Source: Geodermatophilus tzadiensis
GTDB lineage: Bacteria; Actinomycetota; Actinomycetes; Mycobacteriales; Geodermatophilaceae
Assembly: GCF_003002915.1 (NCBI RefSeq)
Contig: NZ_PVTG01000010.1
Location: forward strand, 1 to 64,000
Length of the DNA stretch: 64,000 nucleotides
Direction of reading: 5' to 3'
Positions 50,758 to 58,584 of the stretch are shown here, one piece after another. Both the position numbers and the translations under genes were made by a program. Every line of letters starts with the position of its first letter. Within the stretch, counting starts at the first letter, position 1. Under the pieces are notes generated by a model. The model ran no database searches and was not told the DNA's origin. It saw only the letters and a list, made by a program, of their open reading frames with translations.

Positions 50758-53376
50758 ATGTCTGCCCCCGCGTCCGGTCCACCCGTCGCCGGCCCCGCCC
50801 GCCGCGCGGGTGCCGTCGCGTCCGTCTTCGAGGCCGTGGTGGCCCAGCGGGGCGGTGCGACCGCGGTGAGCGGACCGGACTCGTGCCTGAGCTTCGAGGA
50901 GCTCGGCGCGCGGGCACGGGCAGCCGCCGGCCGGATCGCCGCCCTCGTGCCGCCGGAGGCCGCACCCGGTGCGCCGGTGGCCGTCCTGGCGACCCCCGCC
51001 CCGGAGCTGGTCGTCGCCGTCTTCGGCGTGGTGCTCACCGGCCGGCCGCTGGTCGTCCTCGACCCGCAGCTGCCGACCGGGCGCCTCCAGCAGATCCAGG
51101 AGATGGCCGGAGCCGCGATCGCCGTGGTCGAGGGCCGGCTCGCGGCGCGCGCCGAGGAGGTCGGGACCTTCCCGGTCGTGACCGACCTCGACGCCCTCGT
51201 CGCCCCGCCGGGCCCGGAGGACGTCGCCCCGGCCGACGGGTCCGGGGAGCCCCCGGCGGCGCCCGGGCCGGACAGCCCGGCGACCATCGTCTTCACCTCC
51301 GGGTCCACCGGCCGGCCGAAGGGGGTCGTCCACGGCCAGGCGTTCGTCGTGGCGGAGGCCGCCATCACCGCCCGGTACATGGACCTGACGGCGGAGGACC
51401 GGGTCGGCCTCGTCCTGCCGCCGTCCTTCGCCCTCGGGGAGCACGCCCTCTTCGGCGCCCTCCTGAACGGGGTGGGCCTGCACGTCTACGACCCCCGGGA
51501 CCGTGGCATGCGGGGCCTGCCCGCCTTCCTGCGGGAGCAGGGGGTGACGGTCCTGACGATGACCCCGTCGCTGCTGCGCGCCCTGACCGGTGTGCTGTCG
51601 CCGGGTCAGCGGCTGGACGACCTGCGGCTGGTGGCCACCGCCGGCGAGGCGCTGCAGGGACGTGACGTGCGGGCGGCCCGGGACCGCCTCGGGGAGGTCA
51701 CGATCATGAACCACCTGGGCTCCTCCGAGACCGGGCAGCTGTCGTTCGCGCCCCTCCTGCCCGCCGACCCGGTGGGCGACGGCCCGGTCCCCGCCGGGTA
51801 CGTGGCGGAGGAGAAGGAGATCCAGGTCCTCGGGGAGGACGGTCGCGCGGTCCCGCCCGGCGAGGTCGGCACGCTGCACGTCCTGGGCACCCACCTGGCG
51901 AGCTACCTGACCGGGAGCGCGGACGGCCCGTTCGGTCGCGCGGAGGACGGCCGGGCGACCTTCCGCACGGGTGACCGGGGCCGCTACGACGAGCACGGTG
52001 TGCTGCACCAGCTGGGCCGCACCGACGACGCGGTGAAGGTCAACGGCTACCTCGTCGAGCCCTCCGAGGTCGAGACGGCCCTGCGCGGCCTGACCGGCGT
52101 CGCGGACGCGGCCGTCGTCGCGGTGCGGCACGACACCGGCACCGGCCTCGTCGGCTACGTCGCACCGAGCAGCGACCAGCGCACCCCCTCGCCAGCGCAG
52201 TTGCGCCGCGAGCTGGTCGCGCTGCTGCCGAGCTGGATGGTCCCCGCCGAGCTGGTGCTGCTCGACGAGCTGCCGCGCAACGAGCGGGGCAAGGTCGACC
52301 GCGGGGCGCTGCCCCCGCCCGTCCGGCCCGAGCCCGAGCCGCCCCAGGGGCACTGGGAGCAGGTCGTGGCCGGGCTGTTCGAGTCCGTCCTGCACCGCTC
52401 CGGTGTCGGCCGGGACGAGACCTTCACCTCCCTGGGCGGGGACTCCCTCAGCGTCGAGGAGATGCTCACCCGTCTCGGGGAGGAGCACGGTGTCGTGCTG
52501 ACCTCCGGGGACGTGGCGGAGAACGCGACGGTGCGCCAGCTCGCCGCGGTCGTGGCGCGGTCCCGGGCGGGCGACGCCGGCGGCGCGCGGGTCCGGTCCG
52601 GGCGCCGGCGCGCCAGCGTGGTCGCCCTGCGGCAGTCCGGGTCCCGCCTCCCCGTGCTGTGCTTCGCCGGGGCCGGGGCCGGGGGCCAGGCGTTCCTCCC
52701 CCTGGCCGAGGTGCTGGGTGACGACCAGCCCGTGTACGCCTTCCAGCCGCACGGGTTCGAGGAGTGGGGCCTGCCGGACTACTCCATCGGCATGGCGGCG
52801 CGCCGGCACCTGCGCCGGTTGCGGGCGATCCAGCCGCACGGGCCGTACCGGCTGGTGGGCCACTCCATGGGCGGGCTCGTCGCCCTGCAGGTCGCCCGGC
52901 GCCTGGCCGCCGCCGGCGAGCGGGTGGACTCGGTGACGCTCGTCGACACCGTCCTGCCCCAGCGGCTGGTCGAGCGGGCCTGGCCCGCCGAGGCGACCGC
53001 GGCCGGGGAGCGCCCGACCGTGGCCCCCCTGCCCGGCGACGACAAGTACGGTCCGCCGACGACGAGGCGCGAGCTGTGGCGGCGGCGGGTCCTGGCGCTC
53101 GCGACCGCGGTGCTGCCCCCGGGCGGGGCGCGCATGGAGGGCATGCTCGAGCTCGGGGTGCGGGTGTCGCTCCTGCACCACCCGCAGCCGTGGGACGGCC
53201 GCGTGGACGTCTACGTCAGCCACCTCAACGAGGCCAGCCTCGTCGTGTGGGAGCAGCTGCTGGTCGGGGACGTCCGGATGACCACCCTGCCCGGTGAGCA
53301 CAACTCCCTGCTGCGGACGCCGTACGTGGAGCAGATCGCGCGCGGCCTCGCCACCGACGGCGACACGGCTCCCTGA
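50758..53376 (+). CDS. Tridomain adenylation-carrier-thioesterase (A-T-TE) NRPS-like protein
   Basis: An 872-residue NRPS-like enzyme without a condensation domain. The adenylation domain shows TIVFTSGSTGRPKG (176-189), NHLGSSETG (318-326), RTGDRGR (403-409) and Lys512 in NERGKVD. The usual FD.S position reads FALG (224-227), so the Asp that binds an alpha-amino group is absent and an amino acid is unlikely as substrate. A carrier domain has LGGDSL with Ser563. A thioesterase has GHSMGG (Ser703), Asp730 and a GEH His near 846. Start ATG at 50758; AGGAGG lies ten bases upstream and a GTG at 50752 is an alternative. Fungal atromentin-type and bacterial RalA-type synthetases have this same three-domain layout. 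Confidence 0.87.
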   Translation: MSAPASGPPVAGPARRAGAVASVFEAVVAQRGGATAVSGPDSCLSFEELGARARAAAGRIAALVPPEAAPGAPVAVLATPAPELVVAVFGVVLTGRPLVVLDPQLPTGRLQQIQEMAGAAIAVVEGRLAARAEEVGTFPVVTDLDALVAPPGPEDVAPADGSGEPPAAPGPDSPATIVFTSGSTGRPKGVVHGQAFVVAEAAITARYMDLTAEDRVGLVLPPSFALGEHALFGALLNGVGLHVYDPRDRGMRGLPAFLREQGVTVLTMTPSLLRALTGVLSPGQRLDDLRLVATAGEALQGRDVRAARDRLGEVTIMNHLGSSETGQLSFAPLLPADPVGDGPVPAGYVAEEKEIQVLGEDGRAVPPGEVGTLHVLGTHLASYLTGSADGPFGRAEDGRATFRTGDRGRYDEHGVLHQLGRTDDAVKVNGYLVEPSEVETALRGLTGVADAAVVAVRHDTGTGLVGYVAPSSDQRTPSPAQLRRELVALLPSWMVPAELVLLDELPRNERGKVDRGALPPPVRPEPEPPQGHWEQVVAGLFESVLHRSGVGRDETFTSLGGDSLSVEEMLTRLGEEHGVVLTSGDVAENATVRQLAAVVARSRAGDAGGARVRSGRRRASVVALRQSGSRLPVLCFAGAGAGGQAFLPLAEVLGDDQPVYAFQPHGFEEWGLPDYSIGMAARRHLRRLRAIQPHGPYRLVGHSMGGLVALQVARRLAAAGERVDSVTLVDTVLPQRLVERAWPAEATAAGERPTVAPLPGDDKYGPPTTRRELWRRRVLALATAVLPPGGARMEGMLELGVRVSLLHHPQPWDGRVDVYVSHLNEASLVVWEQLLVGDVRMTTLPGEHNSLLRTPYVEQIARGLATDGDTAP

Positions 53377-53616
53377 CCGCGGCGCCCGCCCGGGACCGAC
53401 CGGGCGGGTGCCGACCGGCGTCGAGACCTCACCCGCGGTGACGGACGGCCGCAACATGATCGCGCTCACTCGATCGTGGATCTCCAGGTGTGTCACAGTT
53501 TCATCGGGCAACATCTTCGCCGTGATCGGAGCGGATCCGCGGGGGAGCGCCCTCGCCACGACAGCGCGGTCGTCGCCGAGCACGACACCGAACGCTGAGC
53601 ACTGCGGAGGACGCCC

Positions 53617-54618
53617 GTGCTGAACCTGTCATCCAGCCCCGCCGGGAACGCGGTGGTCGCCGTGGCGCACCCGGCGCCGCACCGCCCCGCGGAACCGACG
53701 GTCTCGGTGGTCATCGCCTGCTACACCGAGGCGCGGTGGGCGGGGATCACCGCCGCCGTCCGGTCGGCGCTCGACCAGGACCGGCCACCGCTCGAGGTCG
53801 TCGTCGCCGTCGACCACGCCCCCGCGCTGCTGGACCGGGTCGAGCGGGCGTTCCCCGAGGTCCGCGTCGTCCCCAACACCACCGCACGCGGTGCCTCCGG
53901 CACCCGGAACGCCGGGGCGCGGGCCGCGCGGGGCGACGTCGTCGCCTTCCTGGACGACGACACCCGGGCGGCACGCACCTGGCTGCGCACCCTCGTCCGC
54001 GGCCTGCAGGAGACCCCCGGGGCCGTCGGCGTCGGGGGACGGGTCGAGGCGGACTGGCCCCGCGGTGTCGTGCCCCGCTGGTTCCCCCCGGAGTTCCTCT
54101 GGGTGGTCGGCGCGTCCTACGAGGGGATGCCGACCCGGCGCAGCGAGGTGCGCAACGTGTGGAGCGAGAGCATGGCCGTCTGGCGCGAGGACTTCGCCCG
54201 GGTCGGCGGCTTCCGCGACGGCTTCGGGAAGCTGGGGGCCGCGTCCAGCCCGGAGGACACGGAGTTCTGCATCCGCGCGGCCGCCGTGACCGGGCGGACC
54301 TGGCTCTACGTCCCGGAGGCCCAGATCGTCCACGACGTCCCCGCCGCCCGGGCCGGCTGGAGCTACTTCGTCCGCCGCTGCTACGAGGAGGGTCGGGGCA
54401 AGGCCGCGATGGCCGCCCTGGACCAGGGGAGTGCGCTCGGCGAGGAGCGCGGCCACGTGCTGGGGGCCATCCCGCGCGGGGTGTGGCGCGACCTGCGCCG
54501 TGTCCTCCGCGGGGACGGGTGGGGCCTGGCCCGCGTGGCCACCACCGGGGTGGGCCTGCTGGCCGCCGCCTGGGGGTACGCCGCCGGCCGGACCACCGCG
54601 GCCCGGGCCGGCGCCTGA
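53617..54618 (+). CDS. Family 2 glycosyltransferase
   Basis: A 333-residue GT-A glycosyltransferase with VSVVIACYTEARW, the conserved GASGTRNAGARAA loop, VVAFLDDDTRA (DDD metal site), and VWSESMAVWREDFARVGGFR leading to ASSPEDTEFCIRAA. A C-terminal hydrophobic segment (VATTGVGLLAAAWGYAAG) may anchor it in the membrane. Start GTG at 53617 has GGAGG at six bases. It follows the second A-T-TE gene after 240 bp and ends just before a strong hairpin shared with the convergent GH16 gene. It is similar in layout to the partial GT2 at the right edge. Confidence 0.87.
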   Translation: MLNLSSSPAGNAVVAVAHPAPHRPAEPTVSVVIACYTEARWAGITAAVRSALDQDRPPLEVVVAVDHAPALLDRVERAFPEVRVVPNTTARGASGTRNAGARAARGDVVAFLDDDTRAARTWLRTLVRGLQETPGAVGVGGRVEADWPRGVVPRWFPPEFLWVVGASYEGMPTRRSEVRNVWSESMAVWREDFARVGGFRDGFGKLGAASSPEDTEFCIRAAAVTGRTWLYVPEAQIVHDVPAARAGWSYFVRRCYEEGRGKAAMAALDQGSALGEERGHVLGAIPRGVWRDLRRVLRGDGWGLARVATTGVGLLAAAWGYAAGRTTAARAGA

Positions 54619-54624
54619 CGCGCG

Positions 54625-54664
54625 GGACGCCGGTGACCGGCCCGAGGCCCGGTCACCGGCGTCC
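54625..54664. terminator. Perfect inverted repeat, probable bidirectional terminator
   Basis: GGACGCCGGTGACCGG (54625-54640) and its exact complement (54649-54664) flank an 8-nt loop. It fills the gap between the convergent GT2 and GH16 genes and would end transcription from both sides. Confidence 0.75.
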
Positions 54665-54673
54665 GCGTCCCGC

Positions 54674-55813
54674 TCAGGCCGGTGCGTAGATGGTGACCCA
54701 GTCGACCTGCATGGTCGTCGTCCGCGGGTTGCCCACGCCGCAGCCGAAGGCGCCACCGCCGCCCTGGCAGCCGCCGGGCTGGGTCTGGATCGCCAGGTGC
54801 ATCGCCTCGCTCGGCACGCCCTGGTGCACCGTCGTCGCCCACGGCCGGCCGTCGAGGGTGTAGACGAGGCGGCCGGGGGACCACTCGACGCCCATGGTGT
54901 GCCACTGCGTCAGGTCGACGGCGACCCGCTCGCCGACCATCGCGTTGTTCCCGCCGTAGTGCAGCGTGGCCGTCGTGCCGCTGCGGTTGCCGCCGGCGTC
55001 CTCGGCGAAGTCGATCTCCGGCGGCCAGCTCGGGCCGTCCGGCCAGAGCAGTGCGGCGTACTTGATCTCATCGCCCGCGTCGACGCGGAACCGCATCTCC
55101 CACTTGCCGTAGGTCTGGCCGATCCGGCTGGCCAGCCCGCCGCTGACCCACTGGCCGTTCAGCAGCTCGTTGCGCAGCTGCAGGAACCCGCCGCTCACCG
55201 AGACCTGGGAGGGCGACCAGGTGCCGTACGGGGAGCCGCCGGGCTGGCCGGAGTAGGTGCGCCACTGGGAGCCCAGCGTCGAGCCGTCGAACCCGTCGGT
55301 GAAGACCTGCCGCCACCCGGTGACGTCGCCCGTGGGCGCCGGGACGCCCGCCCCGCCGGTCGTCGTCGCGGACGGCGCCGGTGCCGCCGCCTGCGGGGCC
55401 GGGGTGGGCGACGGGGTCGTGGCCTGCGGCGCGGGGGCGGCGGGCGGCGTGGACGCGGGAACCGGCGGGGGTGCGGGAGCCGGCGTGGTCGGCGGCGGAG
55501 CGGGCTGCGTGGTGGGCGGCGTGGCCGGCGGCGGAACGGCCTGCGGAGCCGTCGCTGCCGGCGGTCCGGACCGCCGCGTCGAGGCGGGGGACTCGTTGCG
55601 CGGCCGGCGCTGCGAGGTCTCGTCGTTCCCCCAGACGCGCCACCACGAGGCGGCCTCGACCACGGAGTCGGTCGCCGTGGCGTCCTCCGGTGCGTCCAGC
55701 GACAGGGCCACGAGGCTGCTGGCGGCCGTGCAGGCGGCCGTCAGGGCGATGAGGCGGATGGCGAGGCGCTTCCTCACGTCTCGGGGTCGGCCGGATGCAC
55801 GGTGTGACGACAT
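54674..55813 (-). CDS. Secreted GH16 beta-glucanase-like protein with Pro-rich linker
   Basis: A 379-residue exported glycoside hydrolase. An N-terminal signal or anchor (AIRLIALTAACTAASSLVAL) is followed by about 110 residues rich in Pro, Thr and Ala (PPPTTPAPAPPPVP), a likely wall-spanning linker. From residue about 160 it forms a GH16 beta-jelly-roll: WRQVFTDGFDGSTLGSQWRT, GKWEMRFRVDAG, then the catalytic E-x-D-x-x-E in PPEIDFAED, and HTMGVEWSPGRLVYTLDG. Such enzymes cleave beta-1,3/1,4-glucans or related glycans, and in EPS loci trim the product. Start ATG at 55813; a GTG at 55777 is possible. It is divergent from a second GH16 gene. Confidence 0.87.
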   Translation of the reverse strand: MSSHRASGRPRDVRKRLAIRLIALTAACTAASSLVALSLDAPEDATATDSVVEAASWWRVWGNDETSQRRPRNESPASTRRSGPPAATAPQAVPPPATPPTTQPAPPPTTPAPAPPPVPASTPPAAPAPQATTPSPTPAPQAAAPAPSATTTGGAGVPAPTGDVTGWRQVFTDGFDGSTLGSQWRTYSGQPGGSPYGTWSPSQVSVSGGFLQLRNELLNGQWVSGGLASRIGQTYGKWEMRFRVDAGDEIKYAALLWPDGPSWPPEIDFAEDAGGNRSGTTATLHYGGNNAMVGERVAVDLTQWHTMGVEWSPGRLVYTLDGRPWATTVHQGVPSEAMHLAIQTQPGGCQGGGGAFGCGVGNPRTTTMQVDWVTIYAPA

Positions 55814-56044
55814 AGCTGGGAGTAAACATGTCGACACGGTGAGCTGTGAAGAGTGGACAGGGTGGTACGGACCACTTCGTCTCTCCCGGGCACCGCGCGC
55901 ACCAGTGGTCACACGCGTCCCTCGGCCGGGCCGGGGAGCACGGGCCGGCCGGGTCGCCCGTCCGGGGGCCGGGTGTCGTCCGATCCTGTCGTGTGCCCCA
56001 CACCACCTGATCCCGCCGGTCCGGCCCCGTATCCTGGGATGATC

Positions 56045-56902
56045 ATGTCGTCGCACGTTCGAGCCGCCGGGTCGCACGCCGAGGTCGGCCCGCCCCGCCG
56101 CGCCCCCCGCCGCCGGGTGGGTGGCTGGCTCGCCGCCACCACCGTGCTGGGCCTCCTCGCGTCCTGCACCACGGGCGGCTCGGAGCCCCCGTCGGCCGGT
56201 TCGGAGGCCCCGCCGACCGGCCTGGACGACGGTGAGCCCCTCCCCTCGACCGCAGCCGAACGCCTCGGCTGGCGGCAGTTCGACGGCGACGAGTTCGACG
56301 ACGGGCAGCTCGACCCCGCCGACTGGCGGCTCTACGGGGGCGCGGGCGCCAACAACATCGGGGTCCGCAGCCCGGACGCGGTCTCGCTGCGGCAGGGCCA
56401 GCTGGTGATCACCGCCTGGCAGCAGTTCTCCGGTGGGCTCGCGTGGCACGGCGAGCCGGCCACCACGTACGGCAGGTGGGAGTTCCGGGCCAGGGTCGAG
56501 GAGGGCACGGGGTACGCGCCGGCCATCCTCCTGTGGCCGGACTCGGACAACTGGCCGATCGACGGCGAGATCGACGTGATGGAGATCGTCGCCGGCGACC
56601 GGGGGATCAACCACACGACCGTCCACTACGGCGCGAACGACATGCGGATCGACAGCACGGTGGACGGCGACTTCACCCAGTGGCACAACTACGCCGTCGA
56701 CTGGCAGCCGGACAGCATCACCGTCTACCTCGACGGTGAGGAGGTCTTCCAGACCACCGAGCCGGCGGCCATCCCGCACGGCCCGATGCACCTGGCCATC
56801 CAGCTCGACGTGGGACCGCAGGGCACGTGGATCCCCGCTCCGGACGAGACCACCCCGGAGACGGTGAGCCTCTACGTGGACTGGGTCCGGATGTACCGCT
56901 GA
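56045..56902 (+). CDS. GH16 glycoside hydrolase, predicted lipoprotein
   Basis: A 285-residue GH16 protein. A lipobox, LLASC, near residues 38-42 predicts lipidation at Cys and attachment to the outer face of the membrane. The catalytic domain follows directly: WRQFDGDEFDDGQLDPADWR, YGRWEFRARVEEG, ILLWPDSDNWPIDGEID and catalytic EIDVMEIV, then WHNYAVDWQPDSITVYLDG. It lacks the Pro-rich linker of its divergent neighbour. TATCCT (56030-56035) lies so close to ATG codons at 56039 and 56045 that the transcript may be nearly leaderless. Its stop is 14 bp before the phosphatase-family gene. Confidence 0.87.
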   Translation: MSSHVRAAGSHAEVGPPRRAPRRRVGGWLAATTVLGLLASCTTGGSEPPSAGSEAPPTGLDDGEPLPSTAAERLGWRQFDGDEFDDGQLDPADWRLYGGAGANNIGVRSPDAVSLRQGQLVITAWQQFSGGLAWHGEPATTYGRWEFRARVEEGTGYAPAILLWPDSDNWPIDGEIDVMEIVAGDRGINHTTVHYGANDMRIDSTVDGDFTQWHNYAVDWQPDSITVYLDGEEVFQTTEPAAIPHGPMHLAIQLDVGPQGTWIPAPDETTPETVSLYVDWVRMYR

Positions 56903-56916
56903 GCGCCGGGGAGGTC

Positions 56917-57930
56917 GTGTCCGGCGGACCGGGTGCGGCCACGGGTCCCCGCGGGCGGCGGCGCGCCCGCTGCGCCGCGGGGCTGCTCGGAGCCCTCGCC
57001 GGACTGACGGCCGGCGTCGGCCTGGCCGCGCACCACCACCTCTCCGGCACCAGCCTCCTGGTCGCGGTGAGCGCCTTCTCCACCCACCTGCTGGCCCTCG
57101 CCCCGGTGTCCGTCGCCCTGCTCGCCGCGGGCCGGCGGTGGACCGGCGCCGCACTGGCCGCCGCCCTGACCGCCGCGGCCGTCGCGGCCGTGGCGCCCAC
57201 CCACGCGGGCGACCCGGTGGACGTCCCCGGCGGGCGGTCGCTGTCGCTGCTGACGGCGAACGTGCGGCTGGGCGAGGTCGACGCCGAGGGCCTCGTGGCC
57301 GCCGTGGAGCGCTCCGGCGCGGACGTCGTGAGCCTGCAGGAGCTCACCCCGCGCCTGCGCCGGCAGCTCCAGGCAGCGGGCCTCGACGAGCTCCTGCCGC
57401 ACAGCCTCGTCGAGGCCGCCCCCGGTGCGGACGGCATCGGGCTGTGGAGCCGCACCCCGCTGACCGACGAGGCCCGTCACGACGAGCTGACCTTCCCCGC
57501 GGTGTCGGCCCGGGTCGTCCTGCCCGACGGGCGGCCGGGCCCCACCGTGCTCGGTGTCCACGTGGCCGGCCCCTGGCCGCAGGCGGCCGACGACTGGGTC
57601 CGGGACATGGCCAAGCTGCCGGCCCTGCTGCAGGGCATCGCCCGGGAGGCCGACGCCGGGGACTCCGCCGTCCTCGTCGGCGGTGACTTCAACGCGACGT
57701 GGGGCAACGCCCAGTTCCGCGACCTGCTGCAGGACGGTTACCGGGACGTGGCCGAGCAGCTCGGCGCGTCCTGGACGGCGACCTTCCCGGCCGGCACGGC
57801 GGTCCCGCCGCTCATCGGCATCGACCACGTCCTGGTGCGCGGCGCCGGTCCGCAGGACCTGCGCACGGTGACCGTCCCGGGCTCCGACCACCGGGGGCTG
57901 CTGGCGACCGTCGGCCTGCCCACGGGCTGA
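56917..57930 (+). CDS. Endonuclease/exonuclease/phosphatase-family membrane protein
   Basis: A 337-residue protein. Three N-terminal hydrophobic segments (CAAGLLGALAGLTAGVGLAA to AALTAAAVAAVAP) are followed by an EEP-fold domain: LSLLTANVRLGEVD (metal-binding Asn), VVSLQELTP (catalytic Glu), LVGGDFNATWGN (DxN), and SDHRGLLATV (terminal DH). Substrates of this superfamily include DNA, phospholipids and inositol phosphates, and membrane-bound actinobacterial members are mostly uncharacterised. Start GTG at 56917 lies 14 bp after the GH16 stop, suggesting one transcript. It converges on the acetyltransferase gene. Confidence 0.82.
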   Translation: MSGGPGAATGPRGRRRARCAAGLLGALAGLTAGVGLAAHHHLSGTSLLVAVSAFSTHLLALAPVSVALLAAGRRWTGAALAAALTAAAVAAVAPTHAGDPVDVPGGRSLSLLTANVRLGEVDAEGLVAAVERSGADVVSLQELTPRLRRQLQAAGLDELLPHSLVEAAPGADGIGLWSRTPLTDEARHDELTFPAVSARVVLPDGRPGPTVLGVHVAGPWPQAADDWVRDMAKLPALLQGIAREADAGDSAVLVGGDFNATWGNAQFRDLLQDGYRDVAEQLGASWTATFPAGTAVPPLIGIDHVLVRGAGPQDLRTVTVPGSDHRGLLATVGLPTG

Positions 57931-57974
57931 CCCGCGCGGCGGCGACGCCGGGCCGGCGGAGCCGGACGCCCCCC

Positions 57975-58040
57975 GGACCTCCGACGGCCCTCGGACCTCC
58001 GACGGCCCTCGGACCTCCGACGCTCCTCAGACCTCCGACG
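57975..58040. repeat. 18-bp tandem repeats at the end of the acyltransferase gene
   Basis: The unit GGACCTCCGACGGCCCTC occurs twice exactly (57975-57992, 57993-58010), then once with changes (58011-58028), then partially to 58040. The last copies lie within the terminal codons of the minus-strand acyltransferase and around its stop (58027-58029). Slippage here could alter its C-terminus. Confidence 0.8.
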
Positions 58041-58584
58041 CGATGGCGGCCCGCCGGTGGCCCGGGTCGTCCACGCGCACCAGCTCCGCGGGGACACCGA
58101 GGACGACGCCCCACTCGGGCACGTCCCGCAGCACCAGCGACAGCGCGCCGACGCGGGCGTGCGAGCCCACGTGCACGGCGCCGACGACGACGCACCCGGC
58201 CCCGAACTCGACGTCGTCCCCGGCGCTGGCGACGCCCTTCTCCGAGCCGTCCCGCCGGACCACGTTGCCGATCGTGACGTGCTGCCGGAGCACGCAGTCG
58301 GCCCCCAGGCGCACACGGGGGTTGAGCACGATGCCGTGCGGGTGGAAGACGCGCAGCCGAGGTCCCACCTCGAGCTCGGGCGGGAGCTCGACGCCCACGA
58401 ACAGCGAGGTGAACAGCGAGTAGCCGAAGGCCAGGGCCCGGCCGGGCAGACCCCAGTGGCGCACCGCCCACTGGGCGGTGCGGAACGCCAGGAGCAGCAG
58501 GCGGGAGTCCGGGTACCCGGCGTTGACCGCCCAGTCCTGGGTCGCCCAGCGGCGGAACCCCGGGCCGGGGACGGCGTCGCTCAC
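58027..58584 (-). CDS. Left-handed beta-helix acyltransferase (serine acetyltransferase-like)
   Basis: A 185-residue hexapeptide-repeat transferase. FHPHGIVLNPRVRLGADCVL and RQHVTIGNV, followed by VEFGAGCVVVGAVHVG, give the repeating [LIV]-G-x4 turns of the beta-helix; an N-terminal helical domain precedes them as in CysE-like O-acetyltransferases of polysaccharide loci. It probably acetylates a sugar hydroxyl using acetyl-CoA. The GTG start at 58584 overlaps the preceding stop by 4 nt (GTGA). It is the last gene of the six-gene operon. Confidence 0.85.
   Translation of the reverse strand: MSDAVPGPGFRRWATQDWAVNAGYPDSRLLLLAFRTAQWAVRHWGLPGRALAFGYSLFTSLFVGVELPPELEVGPRLRVFHPHGIVLNPRVRLGADCVLRQHVTIGNVVRRDGSEKGVASAGDDVEFGAGCVVVGAVHVGSHARVGALSLVLRDVPEWGVVLGVPAELVRVDDPGHRRAAIASEV

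Noticed and set aside
50269-53583. A 1104-codon open frame on the minus strand opposite the second A-T-TE gene
   Set aside because: It mirrors the codon structure of the real gene. Its product is Arg/Gly/His/Asp-rich without motifs, and no ribosome site or family resemblance is seen.
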